60,000 nt of DNA from Hydractinia symbiolongicarpus (GCF_029227915.1 NC_079884.1:24182001-24242000), one strand, 5' to 3'. Numbered from the stretch's first letter, positions 27,901-38,764 are shown. Notes: generated from the sequence alone by a model not told the origin. Translations and numbers: made by a program.

Positions 27901-30900
27901 TGTCTTCAACACGTGGTCTAAACATACACAAAATTCAAAATATTTCTATTTCTTACAAATTAAGAGTTTTTCTGCAAATGAATAAAATCAAACATTATGT
28001 GGCATCATTTATTCTCTGACCAAGAGATTCAATCACAGAGAGTTCAAGATTTTATGCCATTGTATTGGAATATTCAAGAAAGATTGAGAAAATATTTTAA
28101 CTTTGGTAAATTGTTATTATATCATTTATAAGGCATATGTGCATGTGGTGTTAAATTGGTATCCATGTTAAGAAGATTTATATTCTAAAAAATTGTATGT
28201 TCGTGAGGACGACCTGTTCAACAAAAACTTATTATAAGTAAATTTCTCATAGTGAAGAACTACTTTGTTCATCACTAACATACTGCGAAGAAGTTAGCGG
28301 GATTCGATCCGCGGTCCCCAGAACTGGGAGCCGCAGACGAGCCCACTACACTACATGCGGCAATATGTTAGTGATGAACAAGATAGTTTATCCGGATGGT
28401 GTGTATACATAGGTGAATATTTAATCATAGCACACCCGTATTTCATTCTTAACAAAGAATGGTGCACCCTGATCAGACCTCTGATCATGACGGGCGAGTA
28501 TGATGCGTGTAAGGCATAGTGAAAAAAAACTACTTTGTTCATCACTAACATACACATAACATACGTAGTGTAGTGGGCTCGTCTGCGGCTCCCAGTTCTG
28601 GGGACCATGGATCAAACCCCGCTTACTGCTTTGCAGATGTTAGTGATGAACAAAGTAGTTCTTCTTCACTATGACTTACACGCATTATACTCGCCTGTCA
28701 TGATCAGAGATCTGATCGCGGTGAACCATTCTCTGTTAAGAATGAAATACGGATGTGCTATTATAAATATTCACCTATGTAAATAAGTTTTCGTTGAACA
28801 GGTTGTGCACACCAATGTAATGCACCACCTCACAAATTTTTGTTGCTATATAATAAATTTGCAGCATAGATTATTCGTTTGTATAAGGACCATTTTAAAA
28901 GAGACGTGCGATCGCATACACACACCCCGTCAGGCAGATTTATTTAGTCAATGTTTACCACCACATAGAACACTTCCACAAACATTATTTACATCAATCA
29001 CATGAATTGTAGATCCAATTGTGTAAAGAAATATCACCACAGCATAATAAATTATCACCACATAAGTCTCAATAAAAATGGTAACACAACAAGTAAAAAA
29101 CAATGCAAAATTAGATGAGGACATATTTAGTAAAGCTGAAGCATTTAATATTAAAAATGTTAAGACTGAGGAGTCTGCCTAAAAAGTAGTAAAACTAAAG
29201 TTATTAAACGTGATGTTTGTTTTTTATAAGGGCCAACTATTTAGAAACTAATTTTTTAAAGCATAGTCCGAAAATATTTTAAAACACCGGCTAGCTGAAA
29301 TTTTGTGTGATACTAAATTGTACAGAGCTGATAACGTTTTAATTCATAATGTAACTGGGTTTTCCAAAGTGCTTAGTTGCACGCTACGTATGCCTTAATA
29401 TATACCTTATTTTCTTGTTTTATATTTTGTTCCTGTTAGTCAAAAAGAAAACAGTAGTTATTTTGTTCCAACAATTTCTGTTTTATACGTAATACATATA
29501 CCTATTTTTATTTAGGATTTAGACAGCTTTTCTTATGAAGCATTACTCATGAATGTATATTCATCCTGTAGAATCTTCAATTGCTGTGGGTGTTATTATA
29601 AGTTATGTATTACACTAAATTAATTAACTTCTCCATTTTCGGGTTCGGGTACAATCAGAGCAGGTGATTTCCAATGTCTCATAAAACATATCATTTAAAT
29701 TTTCAAAAATCTTAATGGATCAAATGTTAAAGTCCATTATGAAAGTGTTGACCTAATATTATACTCTCATGGGATTTTTTTTTATTATTATTAAGTAAAC
29801 GCATGGAAAACAGTGTGCAGTTAAAAATAATTTCAAAAGTATGGGTTAATCCTGCATTAAAGATTATTATCCCAAATGGAATTAAAAAAGTAAAATGAAG
29901 ATATACTTTTTCTTATCTGGTGATAGCAGATGCGATTGCTCCAATTCATTCTCTTGGTCAGCCAGTAGTGTATCCAATCTTGCACCAATATCACTGAACA
30001 TTTGCTTGATTTCTTTATGTTCCTCTGTTGTTAAAAAAAACATTTTAGCATTTGTTTTTACTTTAAGTAATAGTTATGATTACCATGTTTTCCTTAAAAG
30101 ATATTGGTAAGGAATCCACATTTCAGTCTCCACAGCTTTTGTAATTCACGTTGACACATTTTTAAAATATATAGCTCTTGTCGACAATTATTTGCTGTGG
30201 TAATATCGCACACCAACAAGTCTGTGAAACTTGTGTACGATCCCACATGTGAAAAAAAAGCAGAAGATATAACATAAAAAAAAGAAATCTCATATCATTT
30301 TCTCAGGTTTTACATAAGACTTAATTCTGATGACAGTGCAAAACCTCAAAGTGTGAAAACTGAATGCCTGTTTCCATTTTAGTTGCTGTTATTTGTTATT
30401 GGGAATTGCCCTCTAATGTGGATATTTTTCTTTATTTTACTGCTTTTTCTCCAAAATACGCCTCATGTATGGTTGTTTTTACTTATTTTCTACATATACC
30501 ACTAGTAATACAGAGGAAGTTGAGTTTATATCTAACACAGTCTAGATCAGAGGGCCATTAATATACCCCGTCCAACCCATGCTAGCATGGAAAACGGACG
30601 TTAAGCCGAGAATGATGATGACGATGAATGTTGAAAAACTTATGTTCAAACAATCAAATTACAAATCAAACAAGTTTTCACCACTGAAAGAAAATAATAA
30701 TGTATGCAAAAATTAAATTTACTTTTATAATTTAAGCAAGAGTTTTCAAAAATTTTGTTAACAAAACTCAGATACACTAATCAACAAGGAACAGTTTCAA
30801 TAGAAATTGCTGAGATGTACCGTCTTTTCTTTTAAAAAACTTCTAAATTGTAGCAAGAAATGCAAGAGTTGAAGAAATACTAATGCTTGGGAATTTTAAA

Positions 30901-32477
30901 GAGAATCGTATTACTAAAATAAAGTTGCTTTATTATGACTGTTCATTTTATTGATCTACCCAATTGCTCTAGTTTACAAAAAATTGTGTTTAAGTTGTAA
31001 ATAAACAATATTCTTACCATCAATCTGTTGCACTTTCTCAACTATATTGTGTGCAATTCTAAAAAGATCAAAATGGTTTACATTAATGCTATTCTATACT
31101 AACTAGTCGTTAGCCCGTTTTATACCGCATCGCATGCGTCTTGTTACTCGCGCAGCTAAGCTACCATTTTGCGTGACAGACAGACAGACGTATACAGGTA
31201 TTATAATATAGATTACTAAAAAAGCAAAAGTTTCAGTGTTTTCATATCCTTAAAATACAAATCCTTAAGCTTAAATGTATAAAGAAGAACATAAAAGTTA
31301 AAGCATAAATGTAAATTTATGAAGCAAAAAGATCAACATTCTTCATTTACCATGAAGTCATTATTTTCAGAAATATTTGATTTCCACATGAGAGCTCATT
31401 TCCGACAAGATAGGATCAGGATAGTTGTATGTCTGAGTTACGCATGGTACATTATGTATGCGTGAAATCATCAGCACAAAACGCTGAGCAATTATGGCAA
31501 AAATACTAAACTGTTCTCAAATATTAGAAAACATGAAAAGCTTCTCTTTCAGGAATTATATAGCAATCTTATTTTCCTCTCTTTTCTGCTGATGAAGTAG
31601 ATATCTGTGCATATGTATATTTTTCTTTTACAAAGAATGTCAATACGACATCATACTTCATTCTGATTTGTGTTTAAATGAATGACAGAGAAGACGATAG
31701 AAATGATGGCTATTTTTCTACAAAATTAATAGGTGATTTGGTAAAGAATTTAAAGCTTTATAACATTTGTTCACCCAGTTTTTAGGGCGTCCTTCAGTGC
31801 TTTGCTAACCTGAAAATTATTGTATCATACCACTCAGCCATAATAACGCACAAAATCCTCAGTAGTGCTATTTACACTTTAACAGACAAAAACAATGGAA
31901 TGCCAACAATACCCACCCCAATTGCAATGAATCTTGGCAAAAATTTTAAGATCTCCTATATAGAAAAATAACTGCAACAGAGATTTAAACTGTGAGAAAG
32001 TACCAAATTCAAACACTGAATACAAATTTACCCCATAAAATACAATCTATTTACCCATGTTACAAATGTACTTAAAGTTTCTTTATTATTGTTAAGATTG
32101 CTAATTGGTGTTCTGTGGTATATACACCTTTCCCTGTTTTATAATCTGACAAAATACAGTTTGAAAAAAAGAATCTGTCATTCACTCAGTCTGTCTGAAG
32201 TCAGTTTTAAAAAAAGAATACATAGAGCATAAAAAACAAAAAAAACACTTATGCTTTACATATTTATTTGCATATTTTGATTGGTAAAAATTCATTATGT
32301 TCTTATTAAATTTTATATAAACTAAAAATGATTTTCTTACTTTTGGCATAAATTGGTAAAGCCAAGTTCATGTAATTGCTGATCAATGATCCCCTTTAGT
32401 TGTCTCTCCAAAAGTTCATCTGCCACAACAACTGAACTGTCCAAGGTTGTGCCATTCTCCTCCGGCTTACCAACCAT
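9948..32477 (-). CDS. SETDB1: SETDB1, histone H3K9 methyltransferase (complete, 31 exons)
   Basis: SETDB1 places H3K9 methyl marks on chromatin to silence genes and retroelements. Exons: 32341-32477, 31018-31058, 29907-30024, 26781-27917, 26500-26567, 24511-24548, 24311-24431, 23223-23279, 22644-22716, 21900-21973, 21612-21685, 21424-21482, 20490-20532, 20171-20366, 20055-20083, 19432-19690, 18823-18968, 18230-18481, 17715-17868, 17345-17456, 17106-17151, 16946-16973, 16534-16811, 13882-14000, 13404-13609, 12791-12917, 12395-12530, 11601-12204, 11218-11375, 10749-10837, 9948-10065. They sum to 5097 nt (1698 residues) with every phase matching. The start ATG follows an in-frame TAG 18 nt upstream. 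Layout: acidic SIM (AVIVIDDED, about 110-118); Tudor region (about 480-760; [25 protein letters not shown]); MBD (about 1027-1090; [11 protein letters not shown]); pre-SET ([21 protein letters not shown]); SET part 1 ([15 protein letters not shown]); insert of about 300 residues; SET part 2 ([18 protein letters not shown]); post-SET Cys1686, 1688, 1693. Catalytic motifs look intact. Exon 18 adds a module absent from vertebrate SETDB1. Confidence 0.97.
10107..10291 (+). mobile_element. tRNA-derived SINE, internally deleted copy (SETDB1 intron 30)
   Basis: Same family as 4499-4800: CTTGTGGTAGAGCG, GGGTTCAAATCC, then a jump straight from the GAGTCA region to CGACTTCCGTAGCTG. About 105 bp of the body are missing. 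The tail is GCTGAGTAAATAATAA. Confidence 0.75.
10300..10632 (+). other. Two short open frames of unknown origin in SETDB1 intron 30
   Basis: A 75-codon frame (10300-10527) rich in basic and aromatic residues is followed, with overlap, by a 35-codon frame in another phase ([14 protein letters not shown] start), ending at 10629-10631. The second looks like a short charged helix. I do not recognise either. The codon use is AT-rich but not random-looking. They may be a decayed transposon protein next to the SINE, or chance. Confidence 0.25.
13697..13830 (-). mobile_element. Helitron-like nonautonomous element, subtype A (SETDB1 intron 24)
   Basis: On the minus strand it starts TCTATATTATAATAACC after an A. 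It ends with a hairpin (TGTGGATTTTTCCACA), then GGCCAACGACTAG and a T outside. TC at the 5' end, hairpin plus CTAG at the 3' end, and insertion between A and T are the Helitron hallmarks. No RepHel gene is present. Confidence 0.75.
14165..14218 (+). repeat. Two-copy tandem repeat, period 30 bp (SETDB1 intron 23)
   Basis: The 24-nt word starting GGAAAGAGAGGGTCAAACTC occurs at 14165-14188 and again, unchanged, at 14195-14218. Confidence 0.85.
22813..22851 (+). other. G-quadruplex motif in SETDB1 intron 8
   Basis: Five G runs of 3-5 are separated by spacers of 6, 6, 5 and 2 nt, so the G3+N1-7 rule is met with a run to spare. It is an unusual G-rich island in AT-rich DNA. The G strand is the template strand for SETDB1, so the pre-mRNA carries the C-rich complement. 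Confidence 0.6.
23517..23565. repeat. Perfect 22-bp hairpin with 5-nt loop (SETDB1 intron 7)
   Basis: Left arm 23517-23538 (TTAGGGTACCACAAGAGTC...) and right arm 23544-23565 are exact reverse complements around the loop GCTTG. It may be a MITE remnant or a source of hairpin RNA. Confidence 0.9.
24638..24689. repeat. 24-bp near-perfect hairpin with 4-nt loop (SETDB1 intron 5)
   Basis: Left arm 24638-24661 pairs with 24666-24689 around AAAC. There are 22 Watson-Crick pairs, and the two differences become G-U pairs if the plus strand is transcribed but A-C mismatches in the SETDB1 pre-mRNA sense. Confidence 0.85.
28213..28802. mobile_element. Foldback (palindromic) element with tRNA-like cores (SETDB1 intron 3)
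   Basis: The outer ends are inverted copies (CCTGTTCAACAAAAACTTATT at left; its complement at 28782-28802). Arms at about 28403-28549 and 28636-28781 are inverted copies of one another. Two tRNA-like modules lie on opposite strands at about 28290-28360 (minus) and 28553-28620 (plus). The modules have A box TAGTGTAGTGGG and B box GGATCGAATCC (or a decayed form). Each is bounded by inverted copies of TTTGTTCATCACTAACAT. No protein is encoded. Confidence 0.7.
30569..30633 (+). repeat. SINE-tail-like segment with (ATG)n end (SETDB1 intron 2)
   Basis: CCGTCCAACCCATGCTAGCA, then TGGAAAACGGACGTTAAG, then an ATGATGATGACGATGA tail. It contains a perfect palindrome CCATGCTAGCATGG inside a CGTCC/GGACG pair, so it can form a two-part hairpin. 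From memory this resembles the 3' tail of SINEs widespread in molluscs; not verified. Confidence 0.5.
31103..31212 (-). mobile_element. Helitron-like element, subtype A, lacking the hairpin (SETDB1 intron 1)
   Basis: Minus strand: A, then TCTATATTATAATACCTG at the 5' end; CGGGCTAACGACTAG, then T, at the 3' end. It matches the other A copies, but the CCCGTGGATTTTTCCA stem has been lost. Confidence 0.72.
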
Positions 32478-33936
32478 ATTTATTTTATTTTGCTAAAAAA
32501 CACAAGCATATATTAGTAGTGTATAATATTAACAGGTATTCCATCCAATAAGCAGACAATTTACTAATTGAAAACACAAAGCTGACTTTCCAAATCAACT
32601 GTAATTTAATTTTTCCCTTTTACTTACTAATATGTGTGTTTCTAAAAAACTATTTGACAAAGTCAGCAAGAAACACATATATGTGCCAAAAGGACTTAAA
32701 AATGGTAGATGGAGCTAAACTGCAAGTTTTGGTCATGTTAATTGTGGTGACAATTCTTCAGCACTTGTGGTTACCATATATTACCATATATTACCATATA
32801 TTACCATATATTAGATTTAGGTTTACAATGTCCAGTAGAGCCTTGCACAGTGAAGGTGGTTTGACCTGATCTTAAGATTAGGTCTATAGCTAAGTTCTTC
32901 CAGATGTTGTTTATGTTCTTCCTGCTCAAATGGTAAATCCTATTGTCGAATTAATGATGATGATAGTTTACAGATAGAGAATTACCTGTGGCTGTGTGAT
33001 AGCGTTTCGTTACCTTACTTTAGATGTAGAAAATTTCGTGGACCAAACTTTCACTAATCATTTTAAGTTTAATTTTAGTTTTTGGAAAAACATTTTTATT
33101 CCAAACAAAAAATGATAATATAAGGCACAATAAAGAATAAGAATAAAGAATAAAGACATCTACTTTTACTTCCTAATGACAATTTTGTAACAAGTACAGA
33201 TCTTCAGGAATTCTAAGGAACTATAAAATATTTTGTATTTCTTAGTAAATATTTTGGACTTTGCCAGGAATATCTTTTTCGTTACTTTCTGATCATTTCT
33301 GCGTTCTTGAATTTATCTCTTTCTGCTTTTGTCTCAATTGTTAATTGCTTTGTTTAAATATAGATTTAGTTTTTGGAAAAACTTTTTAATCAAAGCAAAA
33401 AATGATAATATAAGACAAAATATTCAAATTTTTGTTACAAAATTATCATTTCTGTGTCATTTAAGAACTCAGAAATGATTTTTTTTGTTTCTGTACCCTA
33501 CTGCGTTACTACTGTGTTAGGCATCCATTATAAGAAATATGTCATAATAAAAGCAATCTACTTTTGCTTTTAATGATGATTTTGTAACATATACAGATCT
33601 TGGAGATTTCTAATGAGGCGTGATTTCTGTTACCTTATTATCACATTTTTGTTTTGGTTAACAAGATTTCCCTTGAAGATTCTGAAAAATGGCAATTCAT
33701 ATAAAGTTATTTTAGCAGTTAATTAAATTCAACATTTATGGTTTCTTGGATAAATGTTGAGAAAAAAGTACCTTTTTTTCTTTCAAAGTGTTACAAAATT
33801 ATCATTTTTTTGTTTTTAAAGCAAATAATGTTGTATTTATGATAGTAAGAACCGGAACTTTCATTAGTCCGAAAACCGGTCTTTTTCCATTATTTTTCTT
33901 GACTTTATTTTTTAAAAGATAAAAAAAGATAAAAAA
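32478..33936. other. SETDB1 5' flank with tandem and duplicated repeats
   Basis: TTTTTTAG at 32496-32503 (minus sense) just before the start codon suggests that the coding exon begins after a 5'-UTR intron, so the promoter may be anywhere here. A 10-nt tandem repeat TTACCATATA occurs four times at 32771-32810. Two diverged direct copies of about 250 bp lie at about 33076-33300 and 33366-33620 (shared words CAAAAAATGATAATATAAG, TTTTGTAACA, TACAGATCTT). No coding exon was found. Confidence 0.55.
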
Positions 33937-33995
33937 ACAGATAAAAAAACTAACACTATTTCTAGGTCCCTTAGTTTAACGTCCCTGAGTTTAAG
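33937..33995 (+). repeat. 60-bp LINE leader, left copy
   Basis: CAGATAAAAAAACT, then ACACTATTTCTAGGTCCC and a second near-copy of GGTCCCTGAGTTTAA. The same sequence, inverted, is at 44916-44975, with about four differences by eye. Confidence 0.85.
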
Positions 33996-34031
33996 TTTAA
34001 GGGAAAAGTATAACTAACAAAGAGAGTCAAA

Positions 34032-34180
34032 AGGTATATAAGACAGCACGGTGAAGGCTGTACCAATCCGGTAAACCAGCCCTACCAGTTTAACACTTGC
34101 TGTGAAAGTGAGAAATTATAACCGGAAAGGCTGTAACCGGTAATCAGCCCTACCAGCTTATTAACATTTGCTGTGAAGTT
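34032..34180 (+). promoter_or_regulatory. Putative internal promoter of LINE-A: TATA box and two leader repeat units
   Basis: GGTATATAAGACAGC (34032-34046) is a good TATA-box match about 30 nt before GGCTGTACCAATCCGG. Two imperfect copies follow at about 34055-34107 and 34129-34177 (shared CAGCCCTACCAG and TTGCTGTGAA), period about 74. Promoter repeat units occur at the 5' ends of some mammalian L1s. Function here is inferred. Confidence 0.45.
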
Positions 34181-34218
34181 TTGGTTAGAGTTGAATTGGT
34201 GAGCTTTGTCCTTAAACT

Positions 34219-37200
34219 ATGTCTGCTTTCAAATCTAAATGTGAAATACCAGCTCGACGAGAAAATAGACCAGCCTGGTATAAAACTCACGTAAAGCTGA
34301 ATGAAATTTTGAAGAGTCGTAAACCCGAAGTAATTTTAATTGGTGACTCCCTTGTGTCTAATTTGTCAAGGTACAATGCTGTATGGGACAACTACTTCAC
34401 ACCACTCATTACCACCAACCTTGGTATTGGTGGGGACAAGGTAGAAAATGTATTATGGCGAGCTTTAAATACCAACCTTCCATCATCCTGTAAGACTGTA
34501 GTCATTCTTTGTGGTATAAACAACCTACATAACAGTGTACCTAAAGACATTGCGGATGGTGTAACATCTATAGGTATCGCGCTTCGTAAGAAAAAAGCAA
34601 ACTTGAGGATTATTGTGTGTGGAATTCTACCTCGTGATTTCCATATTTCTAACTTATGGAGAAAAATAGATGATGTCAACTGTTCTTTGAGTAAAATTTG
34701 TACAAAGAAAAACCTTGAGTTTTTAATGCCAGAAACGGATTGGGTATGTAGAGACAATACTCTAAATATGTCTCTGTACTATGGGGATTGCTTACATCTA
34801 GTCAAGAAAGGTAATGAAAAGTTGGCCTTATCTATTACTTCGGCCATCAAGATAAACGCTAGTAGGAGAAATGTTTGCACTAGTGAACATAACTGTAAAA
34901 AGATGAACAATACAACCAAAATACCATTTATATTTCATGAATGTGATTATGTTCATCAACCTCCAGTAAGTGCACAAACTGAAATTCCTATTAGATACGA
35001 AAAAAGGCTGAAAAAGAAACGCGAAAAAACAGTAAAACTAAAAACTGTGAAACAAAAAACTAGTGAACCTACTCGTAAAAAGGTACCAACAACGACAAGT
35101 AATACGGAACTTAACAACTTGTTTTGTGATAAATTAACACAAGGTAAAAGAAAAACGCAAACCAAATTTTTTAATTTTCATTTATTTTTTAACATAATTT
35201 TCTGTTTGTTTTTTATTAACTTTTCAATTTCAATTTTTGAAAATATTAAGCCTGAATTTGTAAATAGCACTATATTAAATAGTAAGACAATTTTACCTGT
35301 TCATAAATTATTATTCTCACCTTTTTATATTTATAATCAAACCTTTGACGGTTTGAAAGGAGAAAAAAACAGTATTAACCTGCAGAAAGAACTGGCCAAT
35401 AACTATGCAAACATCTACATTCCTGAAAATATTTTTATATTTTTCGTCTTCATCATAGTTAACTTTCTTAAAGTTATGAGCTGTAGAAAGAGAAACTTAT
35501 TGCTTGCATCAGCTGGTTGTTTCTTTCAAATTGCCATAGTTACACTTGTTGTACATAGTTATCACAATGAAGTTTGTAAATACTCCAAACTTGAGCGTTG
35601 TAACAAATCATCTTTCTTCGTGCCTGAATCTGTAGTTCTTTGTAACGAAATTACTAATAAGAACTTAGAAACTAACATCAAGTACTATATGTTGTCTTTT
35701 CTTGTTTTAAGCAGAAAAAACCAGACAAACTATCTTTGTTCATTGATTCTTCTTTCTGGTGACATAAGTCTAAACCCTGGCCCTCCTGTGGATATGACAA
35801 CTGTGAATGAGGACTGGAACGTGTTCAAGAAGCGAGGGTTTCATATGGCTCATGTCAACATTAATTCGCTTTTACCTAAAATTGATGAACTTAGGGCAAT
35901 AGCGTTCTCAACTAAAATAGCTATTATTGGTATAACAGAATCTAAACTAGATAATACTGTAACAGATTCTGAGGTATCTATTGAAGGCTATAACCTCCTT
36001 AGATGTGACAGAAACAGGCATGGAGGAGGTGTTGCTTGCTTTATTAGAAATGATATTTGTTACAATTCTCATAAGCGACTTTCAGAAAATTTGGAATGTG
36101 TCATGTTTGATGTTTTATTTCCTAAAACAAAGCCTTTCACTGTTGGAGTGTTTTACAGACCACCAGATCAAAATAATTTTGTCAATAATATTTCAGATGA
36201 ATTTACTACATTAGATTTTGATGAGAAAGAAATCTATCTCTTGGGAGACTTTAATATCAATACTCTTTGTAATGGTAGAAGTATTTTTAAAATGAATAAG
36301 ACAGCACTTAAGAGTGATCATGTCTCTGGAGTGCAAAAGCAATATGTAGAATTTTGTTCGCTTTATGGCCTTAAACAATTGATTGTTGAGCCTACAAGGG
36401 TAACTTGTGCTACTGCAACAGTTATTGACCACTTTTTAAAAAATTGTGTTGGTAAAGTTTCTCAAAGTGGAGTTTTAAATGTTGGACTATCAGATCACCA
36501 AATGATTTTCTGCACCAGAAAAGTCAAAAAAATCAAGTTTAATACCCACAAACATATCAAATTTCGATCTTTTAAAAACTACACAAAAGAACAGTATCAG
36601 GGTCTCCTAAGGGATACAAACTTTCCAAATTATAATGAGTTCACGGACATTGATCTGGCCTACTCTGATTTTTTGACAAAACTAATGTCAGTAATAGATA
36701 CTATAGCACCTACTAAAGAGGCCAGAATTAAATGCAACTCCCAGGAATGGTTTGATGGTGAGATTGCAGACAAGATTGCTACTAGAGATAAACTTTTTAA
36801 AAAGTTTAAGAAGTCAAAATTACAAATTGATTCTGACCTCTGGAATGAAGCAAAAAGTAATGTGCAAAATTTGATCAATAAAAAGAAAAAAGAATACTAT
36901 AAAAACAAAATAACAGAAAACACAGGCAAGCCTAAGGAACTATGGAAGACTAAAGTCTATGGGACTTGACAACTCAAAGAAGTCAGATCCGAACTACTGT
37001 CTAAAGGATGAGGATGCCTTACATTTTGATACAAAATCAAAACTAGAGATATTTAAGAACTTTTTCTCTGGTCTAGCAGATGGGCTGCTTCAAAATCTTC
37101 CTAAGCCCTCAAATAGATTTGGGATAAATGCTGTCATCTCATATTACAAATCGCTAAACATTGGAAACAAGATATTCAATTTTCAGCAAGTCTTAGAAGA

Positions 37201-38764
37201 AGATGTGCTGAATTTGCTGAATGATACTAGTACAACAAAAGCACCAGGACTTGATACTATATCTGGAATTTTCTTGATGGATGGTGCTGATGTTCTCTGC
37301 AGACCAATAACTCAATTATGTAATCTTTCTATCTCACTGTCATCTTTCCCTAGTGAATGTAAGATAGCTAAACTTAAGCCACTATATAAGAAGGGATCAA
37401 GAACTGATCCAAAGAATTACCGCCCTATATCTTTGCTTCCTCTTTTTTCTAAAATTATTGAAAGAGTGGTCCATAACCAAACACAAGCTTTCTTAGACGA
37501 AAAAAATATATTATTTAAATTTCAGTCTGGCTTTAGAAGCTGTCATTCAACAGATTTTTGTCTATCATATATACATGACAAAATTTCAAAAGGTTTTGAT
37601 GCAGGCTTGCTGTCTGGTATGATCCTCATTGACCTACAAAAAGCTTTCGATACCATCAACCACTCCATACTTTTGGAAAAATTAGGAACTCTTGGATTTT
37701 CAAATGAAGTAATTCTTTGGTTCAGGTCTTACCTTGCAAACAGAACATTTTGTGTGTCAATAGATAACTTATCATCTAATCCAGGTAAACTGGAATGTGG
37801 TGTTCCCCAAGGTTCTATCTTGGGTCCACTTCTGTTCTTACTTTATGTAAACGATATGCCACAAGCTTTAGTACAATGTGATCTTTTTCTCTACGCAGAT
37901 GATTCATGTCTCTTATTTCAACACAAAGACATAACTGAGATGGAAAATGCTCTTAATACAGACTTCAGTAATTTATGTGATTGGTTTGTGGACAACAAAC
38001 TCAGCATACACTTTGGTGAAGACAAAACTAAGTCTATTCTTTTTGCCTCCAGGGGAAAAATTAAGAAAGCAGAAAAACTTAATATTTCCTACAATGGAGT
38101 AGAAATCAAGCAGCATACGAAAGTTGAATATCTTGGTTGCATCTTTGACCAATCACTGTCTGGTGAGTCAATGGCCTTACATGTGATTAACAAAATTAAT
38201 GGCAAAATTAAATTTCTTTATCGTCAAAGCTCATTTTTGAACAAGGATCTGCGATGACTTCTTTGTAACTCTTTAATTCAACCACATTTCGACTATGCTA
38301 GTACTGTGTGGTATCCAAACCTGACAAAAGTTTTAAAAAAGAAGCTCCAGGTTGCTCAAAACAAATGTGTTCGCTTCTGTTTACAAAAAAGTAGCAGATC
38401 ACATGTAGGTGCTACGAATTTTAAGGAAATAAATTGGCTACCAGTTGGCGAAAGGTTTAAAGTATGCGTAAACAATCATGCATATAAATTTTTTCAGAAA
38501 AAATGTCCTCTGTACATGTCTGATGTATTTATTCCATCAAGTCATAGAAGAGCTTCGACTCGTTCATCATTCCAGAGGCTTGAACAATCTTGTGTAAAAA
38601 CATCCCAAGGTCAACAGTGTCTTTCCTACCTTGGACCCTCCTTATGGAATACTCTTCCTGAGGGTCTTAAAAGATCTAGTACTACAAACAGTTTTAAACA
38701 CAACCTAAAAAAGCACTATTTTGATGTTATAACGAGAAGGGACTCAGATGATTTTGTGAATTAA
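34219..38764 (+). pseudogene. LINE-A polyprotein: SGNH hydrolase - membrane segments - 2A-like - APE endonuclease - reverse transcriptase (disrupted)
   Basis: The frame is open from ATG 34219 to a stop at 36967-36969. The SGNH esterase domain (about 35-205) has all four blocks: GDS (Ser44), GIGGD, GINN, and DCLH (Asp190/His193). A Lys-rich stretch (about 260-310) and three hydrophobic segments (about 318-339, 403-419, 427-446) follow, then SGDISLNPGP near residue 515. The endonuclease shows HVNINSL, GITESKLD, GDFNIN and SDHQ. After 36950 the frame shifts by one base and RT continues in the next frame (36959-38257): NYRPISLLP, LIDLQKAFDTINH, VPQGSILGPLLF, YADD. A TGA at 38255-38257 interrupts the frame, which then runs on to 38764 (SLWNTLPEGLKR tail, typical of LINE C-termini). 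With two lesions only, the copy is fairly young but should not make RT itself. It could still be mobilised in trans. Confidence 0.88.
35755..35787 (+). other. 2A-like ribosome-skipping motif in LINE-A
   Basis: The codons read SGDISLNPGPP. The G-D-(V/I)-x-x-N-P-G-P core is complete, with Ser in place of the usual Glu. The hydrophobic stretch LCSLILL lies directly upstream. 2A motifs are known in APE-type LINEs from trypanosomes and invertebrates, where they separate an upstream product from the endonuclease-RT. Activity here is inferred. Confidence 0.7.

Noticed and set aside
34956-35165. 69-codon minus-strand frame
   Set aside because: Antisense to the Lys-rich part of LINE-A; hydrophobic only because it mirrors Lys/Glu codons.
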